NCBI GenBank assembly: GCA_042408415.1
Contig: JBHORE010000039.1
Span: 1-18,071 of the forward strand
Direction: 5' to 3'
Length of the DNA stretch: 18,071 nt
DNA from: Thermobaculum sp042408415
Lineage (GTDB): Bacteria > Chloroflexota > Chloroflexia > Thermobaculales > Thermobaculaceae
Shown: positions 1-7,336 of the stretch, in pieces
Numbering within the stretch: position 1 is the first letter of the stretch
How the letters are laid out: each line of letters begins with the position of its first letter
The notes under the pieces: generated by a model
The model's input: only the letters and a program-made list of their open reading frames with translations
What the model was told of the DNA's origin: nothing
Databases searched by the model: none
Position numbers and translations under genes: made by a program

Positions 1-308
1 GCGCATCCCGCGGCCACGGCCTCGGCCCTAGCCGCTCGTAGGTATGCCGTCTCGTCGGGAGGAGCATCGCCCCCGTGGCCGTACACCGAGAAAGCAGCCG
101 CCGCGCCGTCGGTAAGCGCCGAGTAGATCACGTCGGCCAGCTCCCTGGACCAGCCTATGTGGCCTTCAAGCAGGAGCCGCAGCAGGAGAGCCCTGCGGGA
201 TACGGCAAGGGCGTGATCACCTAGGGCCCACACCTCGGGCGTGGCGAACAGGTCCTGCTCGTGCGCCGCGGCGTTGCGTAGGATCGCGTCCTTGTATCTA
301 TCTAGCAT
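1..308 (-). CDS. Unrecognised protein, N-terminal part (runs off left edge)
   Basis: An open frame of 102 codons starts at an ATG (306-308) and continues past the left edge. Its start overlaps the last 11 bases of the upstream oxidase gene, a typical sign of translational coupling within one operon. The visible N-terminus begins MLDRYKDAILRNAAAHEQDL and continues as a helix-rich, Ala/Leu-rich stretch (for example VSRRALLLRLLLEGHIGW at about residues 37-54), without a signal peptide or obvious membrane segment. Codon use (CTA, ATA, AGG) matches the neighbours. I do not recognise the family. Its position directly behind an AGPS-like FAD oxidase suggests a partner enzyme in the same pathway, but that is inference. 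Confidence 0.6.
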   Translation of the reverse strand, partial: MLDRYKDAILRNAAAHEQDLFATPEVWALGDHALAVSRRALLLRLLLEGHIGWSRELADVIYSALTDGAAAAFSVYGHGGDAPPDETAYLRAARAEAVAAGC

Positions 309-1710
309 CTCCAGCCTCCCAACCCGCATGCAACCCCTTCCCAGGGTTCATTATCCCCGCGGGATCTAGCGCCTTCTGGACGGCGTGCAACACCTGCAGC
401 CCGGTCGATCCCCACTCTTGCTCGAGCCATCGCGCCTTGCCCAGCCCCACGCCGTGGTGATGGGATAAGCTCCCTCCCAAGGACAGACATGCCTCGAAGG
501 CCGCTGCCAACACGTCGTAGTACTTCTGCTCCACCAAGGACTCATCCCTCGCCCTGGCCGAGAATATCATATACAGGTTGGCTCCGGAGCGATAGGCGTG
601 CGAGAGGTGGCCGTAGACCGAGCCTCCCTCGCCGGCGGCCTCCAGCATCGCCGCACGCATGGCCCCGTAGATCTGTCCGATGCGGCTCCAACTGGCCGAC
701 ACCTCTAGCGCATCCGCCACTCCCAGCGGGTCCAGGAGTGGGCGGATAAGTCCCAAGGTGTTGAACCTCCTGCTCCACCAGAGCTCGGCGGGGCCGCTTC
801 CCAGCGCCATCGCCCCCACAGATCCACAGCTGGCCTCTATGTGCGCCAGCTCCAACCTCACCTGGTCATCAAATCCCTCGCAACCCCAAAGGAGCAGGCA
901 GCTGCCTGCCTGCCCCCAGGGTTCCAGAAATGGGCTGGCCTCCGTCGCGTCGTACAACCTCACGATTGCCGGCCGGAGATCGCGCTGCAGCACTAGCCGC
1001 ACGGCCTCAAGGCCCCTCTCGAAATCCTCCACGACGTAGCTGCACCAGCGACGGACCTCGGGGGCCGCGTACACCTGCAGAGTGGCCTCGGTAACTATCC
1101 CAAAGCAGCCCTCCGAGCCCACGAACAGCTGATCTATATCCGGCCCGGTGGAGGCCCTAGGTACCTGGCGGGTGCGCACCACCTCGCCAGAGGGAAGCAC
1201 GACCTCCAGCGCTATCACCATGTCCTCGATCTTGCCATAGCGGGTTGAGGTCACGCCCGCGGCCCTGTGGGCAAGCCATCCCCCCAGCGTGGAGGCCATG
1301 ATGGATTGGGGGAAGTGCCCCAGCGTCAAGCCCTGGGCGCTCAGCCTGTCCTCTAGGTACTGTCCGCTGATACCGGCCTGGGCGCGCACGAGCATCGATC
1401 TTCTATCTACCTCCAACAACCTACCCATGCGCTTGAGGTCCACAACAACCGCCGACTCGTTCGCCAGGGCACCTCCGACTATGCCGGAGCCTCCTCCGTA
1501 GGGCACCACCGGCACGCCATGGGCGCTGGCCCAGCGTAGCAGCACGGACACCTGCTGCGTGCTCTCGGGCCAAGCCACCGCCCTCGGTACCCAGGAGGGA
1601 TACCCCGTCACGGCCTGCTTGAGCCCCAGAGGCCAAGCATCATGGGAATAAGCCAGCCTGTGCACCATGGAGTCGGAGATGGCGATCCCGGCGCTTCTTA
1701 GATCTTCCAA
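298..1710 (-). CDS. FAD-binding oxidase of the alkyldihydroxyacetonephosphate synthase (AGPS)-like family
   Basis: Predicted cytosolic flavoenzyme of the FAD_binding_4 (VAO/PCMH) fold. The N-terminal half holds the pyrophosphate-binding loop PVVPYGGGSGIVGG (about residues 67-80) and the downstream STRYGKIEDMV and STGPDIDQLFVGSEGCFGI segments that line the flavin. The C-terminal cap ends with SLSHHHGVG (His triplet at about 417-419) and LDPAGIMNPGKGL. The His triplet before GVG is characteristic of AGPS, where it serves the ether-forming reaction, whereas D-lactate or glycolate oxidases normally lack it. I chose the TTG at 1708-1710 because GGAGGT at 1715-1720 precedes it by four bases; an in-frame TTG at 1720-1722 would lie on that ribosome site itself. 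The product is 470 residues, shorter than eukaryotic AGPS. Sugar or glycerol-ether synthesis is possible; the true substrate is unknown. Confidence 0.85.
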   Translation of the reverse strand: MEDLRSAGIAISDSMVHRLAYSHDAWPLGLKQAVTGYPSWVPRAVAWPESTQQVSVLLRWASAHGVPVVPYGGGSGIVGGALANESAVVVDLKRMGRLLEVDRRSMLVRAQAGISGQYLEDRLSAQGLTLGHFPQSIMASTLGGWLAHRAAGVTSTRYGKIEDMVIALEVVLPSGEVVRTRQVPRASTGPDIDQLFVGSEGCFGIVTEATLQVYAAPEVRRWCSYVVEDFERGLEAVRLVLQRDLRPAIVRLYDATEASPFLEPWGQAGSCLLLWGCEGFDDQVRLELAHIEASCGSVGAMALGSGPAELWWSRRFNTLGLIRPLLDPLGVADALEVSASWSRIGQIYGAMRAAMLEAAGEGGSVYGHLSHAYRSGANLYMIFSARARDESLVEQKYYDVLAAAFEACLSLGGSLSHHHGVGLGKARWLEQEWGSTGLQVLHAVQKALDPAGIMNPGKGLHAGWEAGDAR

Positions 1711-1743
1711 GGTAACCTCCAACGATGGTGATGTCTAGGCTTC

Positions 1744-1772
1744 ACATTACTACATATACCCTGCCTTGTCAA
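1744..1772 (-). promoter_or_regulatory. Candidate promoter for the AGPS-like oxidase gene
   Basis: Reading the minus strand, TTGACA (1767-1772, perfect -35) is followed after 17 bases by TAATGT (1744-1749, a partial -10 match). It faces away from the sugar-transport promoter and leaves a leader of roughly 25-30 bases before the chosen TTG start. Confidence 0.55.
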
Positions 1773-1789
1773 TCGATTAGGATAAATAT

Positions 1790-1805
1790 AATCATAAATA
1801 TGATT
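1790..1805. promoter_or_regulatory. 16-bp palindrome between divergent promoters (candidate operator)
   Basis: AATCATAAATATGATT has perfect 7-base arms (AATCATA / TATGATT) around AA. It lies between the two divergent promoters, 17 bases from the minus-strand -35 and 27 bases from the plus-strand -35. A second copy of the left half, AATCATAAA, occurs at 1821-1829, just before the plus-strand -35. Placement and symmetry suggest binding of a dimeric regulator controlling one or both operons; no regulator gene is in the window. Confidence 0.5.
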
Positions 1806-1832
1806 GTTTTTGAGATAAAAAATCATAAAGTA

Positions 1833-1861
1833 TTGACATGTCGATCAGACTGTGCTAGATT
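1833..1861 (+). promoter_or_regulatory. Promoter of the sugar ABC transporter operon
   Basis: TTGACA (1833-1838, perfect -35) and TAGATT (1856-1861, -10) are separated by 17 bases, and TGC directly before the -10 makes an extended -10. The leader is about 26 bases to the first permease ATG, with AGGAAGAG as the ribosome site. Confidence 0.7.
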
Positions 1862-1894
1862 CTAGCCAAAATGTAGTGCAGGAAGAGTTTACAG

Positions 1895-2848
1895 ATGGCA
1901 GGAGCTACAGCTAGATATGGTGTGTTACGGCCCTTCAGGGGGCTGCGCGGCAGGGAGAGCATAGATGGCCTACTTTTTGCTGGGCCGGCGATTCTGGGGT
2001 TGCTGATTTTCACGGCCTACCCGATCATCTACTCTTTCTACCTAAGCTTCACCGAGTACAACATCATCAATCCCCCGCACTTCGTGGGGTTGGGCAACTA
2101 TCGGCAGATGCTGTTTGAGGACCAGCTGTTTCGCACCTCGCTGAAGGCGACGGTCTACTACAGCTTGTTCAGCATACCGGTCACGCTTGTCTTAAGCTTC
2201 CTGGTGGCCGTCCTCATGAACCAGAAGGTGAGGGGAATAGCCGTCTACCGCACGGTGTGGTACTTGCCCAGCTTGGTGCCCGCTGCCGCAGGGGCGGCGC
2301 TGTGGAGGTGGATCCTCAACCGCGACTTCGGTTTGCTCAATATAATGCTGGGCAACCTGGGCCTGCCCACTCCTGGCTGGCTCATAGATCCCACGTGGAC
2401 GATCCCCGCGCTGGTGATGATCGGCCTGTGGATGAGCCTGGGGAGCACGATGTTGGTGTTTCTGGCGGGATTGCAGGGGGTACCCAGCCACTTGTATGAG
2501 GCCGCGGAGATAGATGGTGCCAACTTCTGGCACAAGTTCCGGCATATAACCGTGCCGATGATGTCCCCCATCATCTTCTTCAATCTGATACTAGGTATCA
2601 TAAACTCTTTCCAGGTGTTCACGATCGTGTATCTGATCTACACCCCTACCGGCAGCGGCAGCGCGGGGCCCAGCGACTCAGCGCTGTTCTACATGGTGTA
2701 TCTCTACCGAAATGCGTTCCAATACTTCAAGGTGGGGTACGCGGCAGCTCTATCTTGGGTGCTGTTCCTGATCATCGTCGTGCTGACCTGGTTGATGTTC
2801 AGGCTGCAGCACAGATGGGTGTACTACGAAGCAGAGAGAGTGGGGTGA
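1895..2848 (+). CDS. Carbohydrate ABC transporter permease, MalF/UgpA type
   Basis: Inner-membrane subunit of a CUT1-family sugar importer. The 317-residue protein has six predicted transmembrane helices. The first is at about residues 25-50 (LLFAGPAILGLLIFTAYPII) and the last is near the C-terminus (SWVLFLIIVVLTWLMFRL). The EAA loop that docks the ATPase is clear at about 202-220 (EAAEIDGANFWHKFRHITV). The long MalF-specific periplasmic insertion is absent, as in UgpA/LacF-type subunits. It is the first gene of the operon, and the partner permease starts four bases after its stop. No ABC ATPase is encoded nearby, so a shared MsiK/MalK-like ATPase elsewhere is the likely partner. The substrate is not readable from this subunit. 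Confidence 0.93.
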   Translation: MAGATARYGVLRPFRGLRGRESIDGLLFAGPAILGLLIFTAYPIIYSFYLSFTEYNIINPPHFVGLGNYRQMLFEDQLFRTSLKATVYYSLFSIPVTLVLSFLVAVLMNQKVRGIAVYRTVWYLPSLVPAAAGAALWRWILNRDFGLLNIMLGNLGLPTPGWLIDPTWTIPALVMIGLWMSLGSTMLVFLAGLQGVPSHLYEAAEIDGANFWHKFRHITVPMMSPIIFFNLILGIINSFQVFTIVYLIYTPTGSGSAGPSDSALFYMVYLYRNAFQYFKVGYAAALSWVLFLIIVVLTWLMFRLQHRWVYYEAERVG

Positions 2849-2852
2849 TGCT

Positions 2853-3758
2853 ATGACCACAGCTAGAACAAGCACAGCAGATTCCTATGCCCAAGCCCAG
2901 TGCGGCGTGCGCCTCGGCAAGAGGGCCCGCCACGCCATCAGCCAAGCTGTGGCCTACTTCTGCCTAACCGTGGGCGGCGTGCTGATGATGCTGCCGTTCG
3001 CATGGCTGGTGAGCAGCTCGCTCAAGGGTCCCAACGAGGTATTCGTGCTGCCCCCAGAATGGATACCTAACCCTCCAAGGTGGGAGAATTACACAGAGGT
3101 GCTGTCGGCCCTGCCGTTCCTGCAGTACCTGCGCAACACCCTGACGATCACCTTCCTGGCGATGATCGGGCAGGTAGTTACGTCGGCGATGAGCGCCTAT
3201 GCCTTCGCTCGCCTAAGGTGGCCTGGCAGAGACCTAGTGTTCGCGGTGATCTTAGCCACCATCATGGTGCCCTACACGGTCACGCTCATCCCCACGTTCA
3301 TCTTGTTCAAGGCCCTGCACTGGCTGGATACCTTCCTGCCGCTGATCGTGCCCTACTGGTTCGGGGGAGGAGCCTTCTTTATCTTCTTGCTGCGACAGTT
3401 CTTCCGAACCATCCCGCTGGAGCTAGATGAGTCCGCCAGGATCGATGGTGCCAGCTCCTGGGTGATCTTCACCCGCATTATCCTACCCCTATCCAAACCC
3501 GCGTTGGCTGTGGTAACTATCTTCTCCTTCTTGTCGCACTGGAACGACTTCTTTGGCCCCCTGGTGTACCTCTCCTCAGCCGACAAGCGGACCTTGGCGC
3601 TCGGCCTGGCGGCCCTGCAGGGGTTGCAGTGGGGCCGCGACATGACTCATCTGGTCATGGCCGTCTCCGTGATCATGATAGCTCCCATCATCTTGTTGTT
3701 CTTCCTGGCACAGCGCGCCTTCATTGAAGGCATAGTCCTAACGGGCATCAAAGCATAA
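2853..3758 (+). CDS. Carbohydrate ABC transporter permease, MalG/UgpE type
   Basis: Second membrane subunit of the same CUT1 importer, 301 residues. After a polar N-terminal stretch of about 30 residues come six helices, starting at about 32-52 (AVAYFCLTVGGVLMMLPFAW). The second subunit's EAA loop is at about 191-212 (LDESARIDGASSWVIFTRII). The C-terminus ends in LAQRAFIEGIVLTGIKA, close to the conserved QRxFxxGxxxGAVKG tail of MalG-type subunits. The ATG lies four bases after the first permease stop, and GGGGTGATG just upstream acts as its ribosome site, so translation is probably coupled. Confidence 0.94.
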   Translation: MTTARTSTADSYAQAQCGVRLGKRARHAISQAVAYFCLTVGGVLMMLPFAWLVSSSLKGPNEVFVLPPEWIPNPPRWENYTEVLSALPFLQYLRNTLTITFLAMIGQVVTSAMSAYAFARLRWPGRDLVFAVILATIMVPYTVTLIPTFILFKALHWLDTFLPLIVPYWFGGGAFFIFLLRQFFRTIPLELDESARIDGASSWVIFTRIILPLSKPALAVVTIFSFLSHWNDFFGPLVYLSSADKRTLALGLAALQGLQWGRDMTHLVMAVSVIMIAPIILLFFLAQRAFIEGIVLTGIKA

Positions 3759-3770
3759 CATAGGAGGCAT

Positions 3771-5177
3771 ATGATGACAGTTAGCTACGGTCGCAGACAT
3801 TTCCTTAGGCAGGTGGGCGCTCTTGGTGCGGCCCTGGTGTTCAGCGCCTGCGGGGGATCTGGAGGTCAAGGGAATACTAGACCCACGGCCCCTGCCGGCA
3901 GCTCCCCAGCCGCTTCCGCGGCCCCCAGCGGAGGGTCCGCCAGCGGCACGGTAAACTTCTTCGCCCGGGGCGACGAGGCGATCTTCAAGGTGTTCCGCAG
4001 GCTGCGTGATGAGTTCCAAAAGCGCGAGCCTGGCATCACCGTCCATATAGAGGAGGTACCAGGAGACTTCTACCAGAAGTTTCAGCTGAAGCTCGCCAGC
4101 GGCACCCCACCCGATTGCTTGTTCGAGTGCGACTGCACCATCACGTCCTCGATCAGGGCTGGAGCGCTCGAGCCGCTGGACAGCTTCATTGCCAACGACA
4201 GCAGGTTCGACAAGGAGGACTACCTGCCCATAGCATGGTACACCTCGGAGTACGAGGGCAAGACCTACGGCCTACCGTACGACGGGGGCTCTATGGCGAT
4301 GTTCTACAACAAGGACCTCTTCAAGCAGGCCGGCATTCCACCTCTGAGCCCCGAGGAGCCCATAACCTGGGACCAGCTGCTGGAGTACGGCCGCAAGCTC
4401 ACATTGGATCGCAACGGCAAGCACCCAGGGGATCCAGGCTTTGACCCCAGACGCATCAAGCAGTACGCCTTCGACCCTCAAGCCTCTTGGGTGCCGTGGC
4501 TGTGGGTTTGGGGCAACGGTGGAGAGGTGATCACCAAAGATGGTAAGGTCCCCCTCGACGAGCCCGCGGCTGCTGAGGGCCTGCAGTTCGTGGCCGACTT
4601 GGGTGTGAAGCACTACATATCTCCTAGCCCGCAGTTCCAGCAGCAGGGGCAGATATCCTTCCTGAGCGGCAACGTAGCCATGGTGTTCGACGGTGTGTGG
4701 GCGATGGTGCGCTACCGGGATGCCAAGTTCGAGTGGGACGTCGCGCCTTTCCCCAAGGGTAAAGTCAGGGTGTCCACTGGCTGGTATTCCCCCCTTGCCA
4801 TGACATCCGCGGCTAAGAACAAAGAAGCCGCTTGGAAGTGGATATCCTTCTGCTGCTCCGAGGACGGTCAGAAGATCGTCGCCGAGCTTGGGCAGAGCGT
4901 GCCCCCGCTAAAGAAGCTGGCCAACAGCGAGGTGTTTCTCAACCCCAAGGTGCCGCCCGAGCACAAGCAGGTGTTTCTCGACCAGCTCGATCAAAGCATC
5001 CTACGCACCCCAGGCGACAAGATGGGTAAGTACTTTGGAGGGTACGTCGTGGAGTTTCGAGACGTGTTCAATCCTGCCTGGGACGCCGTCCTCCGAGGCG
5101 ACAAGACCGCGGCCGACGCCATGAAGGAGGTTAGACCCAAGCTGGAGAACCTCCTGAAGACCGGCAAGGTCTCCTGA
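3771..5177 (+). CDS. Sugar ABC transporter substrate-binding lipoprotein (Tat/lipobox signal)
   Basis: Extracytoplasmic receptor (SBP_bac_1 family) that delivers an oligosaccharide to the two permeases just upstream; 468 residues. The N-terminus combines a twin-arginine motif (GRRHFLRQ, residues 7-14), a hydrophobic stretch, and a lipobox FSAC with the lipid-anchored Cys at residue 27, so it is predicted to be a folded-export lipoprotein. A Gly/Ser/Ala/Pro linker (about 28-64) leads to the binding domain. Family signatures include GLPYDGGSMAMFYNKDLFKQAGI, shown here in overlapping parts as GLPYDGGSMAMFYNK and KDLFKQAGI. The AGGAGG ribosome site lies three bases before the ATG at 3771; the next ATG, at 3774, is equally plausible. 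The gene starts 12 bases after the permease. The ligand is not determinable from sequence alone; the neighbouring GH36 and GH2 genes point to galactosides. Confidence 0.93.
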   Translation: MMTVSYGRRHFLRQVGALGAALVFSACGGSGGQGNTRPTAPAGSSPAASAAPSGGSASGTVNFFARGDEAIFKVFRRLRDEFQKREPGITVHIEEVPGDFYQKFQLKLASGTPPDCLFECDCTITSSIRAGALEPLDSFIANDSRFDKEDYLPIAWYTSEYEGKTYGLPYDGGSMAMFYNKDLFKQAGIPPLSPEEPITWDQLLEYGRKLTLDRNGKHPGDPGFDPRRIKQYAFDPQASWVPWLWVWGNGGEVITKDGKVPLDEPAAAEGLQFVADLGVKHYISPSPQFQQQGQISFLSGNVAMVFDGVWAMVRYRDAKFEWDVAPFPKGKVRVSTGWYSPLAMTSAAKNKEAAWKWISFCCSEDGQKIVAELGQSVPPLKKLANSEVFLNPKVPPEHKQVFLDQLDQSILRTPGDKMGKYFGGYVVEFRDVFNPAWDAVLRGDKTAADAMKEVRPKLENLLKTGKVS

Positions 5178-5187
5178 GGAGATGCTG

Positions 5188-7239
5188 ATGCCTGCAGACG
5201 CACGTGCCAAGATATGGGCCAGGGCTGACGATGATCATGGGAGCTACGAGATAGGCAACGACCACCTGACCTTTGGACTGGATACAGACGCAGGCGGCTT
5301 GCTCCGCCTCACGCGCTTGACCTGTGCTACCCAGGGCTGGGATCCCCATCCCAGCCCTGTCTTTGGAAGCTCTGATGGTGCCCTGTCCTACGAGATATGC
5401 CAGGTGCAGGGACAGACGCTGGTCGAGCCCTCTGGTGAGTAGGCCCTCAGGCTGTTGGGTCGCATCGCCGACACTACCCTCATGGTGGATATAACATTGA
5501 GGCTGTACCCAGGTACTGCGGTCGTGGCCTGGGAGACGCGGTTACGAAACTTCGGCGACGGGCCGGTGTCGATCAGCAACCCTGCCTCCCTATATATCAC
5601 CTGCAGGCCCTCGTCGGAGGCTACGTTCAGCGTGCTCCGAGGAGGCGCCTACGATGACGGTCTTCCCCCAAGGGGGTACGCGCTATGGACGTTAGATGAC
5701 CTGGGACGTGCCCTATCGCGCCCGAGAGCCTACACATCTGCCGAAGATGGTAGGTCCACCGGGGACTTCATACCCTGGTTCGCGCTGCAGGCAGGTGACC
5801 GCGGCATAGCGGGAGCGATGCTTTGGTCTGGTCACTGGCAAATGACTGCGGCTCACGTCGCCGGGGGCGTGCGGGTGGTCCTGGGATTGCGCAACTTCGA
5901 GCATGTCCTGCCTCCCGGGGGGACTCTGCACCTCCCGGTTGCCATCCTGTGGGGTTTCACCGGTGGCTTGGACGACGCTTCCCATGAGCTGCATGAGTGG
6001 CAACGCCATCACCTAGCGCCGTCCGTGCCTGAGGATTGGCCCTGGGTGCAGTACAACCACTGGTACGCCTACGAGGGGGACATAGATGAGGGCAGGCTGA
6101 TGGCTGAGGCCGAGCTAGCAGCGAAGGTTGGGTGCGAGGTGTTCGTCATCGATGACGGCTGGTTCGCCGGACGCCGTCCCGAATCCTACGTCTCCGGCTG
6201 GGGCAATTGGGTCGAAGATCGCAGCAAGTTCCCTTCGGGGCTGCGATCCTTCGGCGACCGCGTTAGGTCTATGGGGATGCGCTTCGGCCTTTGGGTGGAG
6301 CCGGAGAGGGTGGACATGCAGGGCAGTTTGGCCTCTCAGCACCCGGACTGGCTGGCCACCCGCGACGGGATCCCCATAACACGCACCTGGGGAGATGAGG
6401 TGGCCGGCCATCTCTGCCTGGGCAACCCCGATGCTCAAGAATGGATGTCGCGCGAGATCATCAGGGTGGTACAGGAGTACGGTGTGGATTGGCTCAAATG
6501 GGACTACAACATGGGCTATGGGCCCGGCTGCAATAACCCGGACCACGGCCACCAATCCGGTGACGGTCATTACGCCCACACGCTCGGTCTCTATCGCGTG
6601 CTATCAGAGATACGCCGCGTTTGCCCCGGGTTGGTTATCGAGAACTGCGCCAGCGGAGGGCATCGGGCAGATCTCGGGATGCTGCGGTATACCCACGCAC
6701 AGTGGCTCTCGGACTATACTTACAGGGCCGCAAGCTGCCGCCAACACGCGCAGGGGGCGGGGTACTTCCTGCCGCTCCTGTGGCTGAACACCTGGGTCCT
6801 CGACCGCGGAGGTGCCTACGAGTGCCGCAGCAGGATGTGCGGGGCCTTCGGCGTGTCCACACATCTAGGTAGTTGGGACGCGGAGGAGATCGAGCAGCTC
6901 TCCCGAGCTGTGTCGGAGTACAAGGCGGTCATAAGGCCCCTGCTCGCCGGCCGTAGGTACCTGTTGACCTCCCCTTGGCACGAGGGGTGGGACGTCTGGC
7001 AGCTCTCTGCCCCGGATGCGAGCAGGTTCGCCCTGCTGGCTTTTCGAGCCTCAGGGCAAACCTGCAGCCTCAGGGTGATACCACAAGGCCTATCTCGTGA
7101 TCAGAGGTACTTGCTGCACGATGTAGATGGCGATCGAGCTTGGGAGGCAAGCGGCGAGGATCTAAGCAGGCACGGAGTCGAGCTCGTCGTGCCCGCTCAC
7201 GGCAGCCTGCTTATAAGCGGTGTTGCTGTAAGCACTTAG
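5188..7239 (+). pseudogene. GH36 alpha-galactosidase-like gene interrupted by an in-frame TAG
   Basis: A glycoside hydrolase family 36 reading frame of 684 codons, in which codon 85 (5440-5442) is TAG; the same frame continues to 7239. The N-terminal beta-sandwich is split by the stop. The (beta/alpha)8 catalytic domain is complete: WVQYNHWYAYEGDIDE, EVFVIDDGWFAGRR, then the nucleophile Asp in WLKWDYNMG (codon 6502-6504, about residue 439) and the acid/base Asp in AQWLSDYTYR (codon 6712-6714, about residue 509). GH36 enzymes remove alpha-galactosyl (or alpha-GalNAc) residues. ATG 5188 is preferred because GAGGAG at 5176-5181 sits six bases upstream; ATG 5182 abuts it. With no signal peptide, it would act in the cytoplasm on imported sugar. 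TTG 5455 could restart translation but has no good ribosome site. One substitution (for example Tyr TAC/TAT to TAG) would explain the lesion. A sequencing error is possible. Confidence 0.85.
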
Positions 7240-7260
7240 ATGCGTTGGGAGGCATGTAGG

Positions 7261-7289
7261 TTCATCACGGAGCCGTTCTTATATATAAT
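7261..7289 (+). promoter_or_regulatory. Candidate internal promoter for the GH2 gene
   Basis: The 97-base gap after GH36 holds a perfect TATAAT (7284-7289) within an AT-rich run. The TTCATC 17 bases upstream (7261-7266) is a poor -35 match. It could let GH2 be transcribed apart from the transporter operon. Confidence 0.4.
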
Positions 7290-7336
7290 ATATGCATACC
7301 CTGCGGCGCGGCCTGCAATTCCCATAGGAGGAAAGC

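Noticed and set aside
5440..5442. TAG in GH36 as pyrrolysine or programmed readthrough
   Set aside because: TAG ends several ordinary genes in the window and there is no downstream structure or methylamine context to support recoding.
6115..6579. Minus-strand open frame of 154 codons inside GH36
   Set aside because: It mirrors the conserved GH36 catalytic barrel; GC-rich third positions create long antisense frames here.
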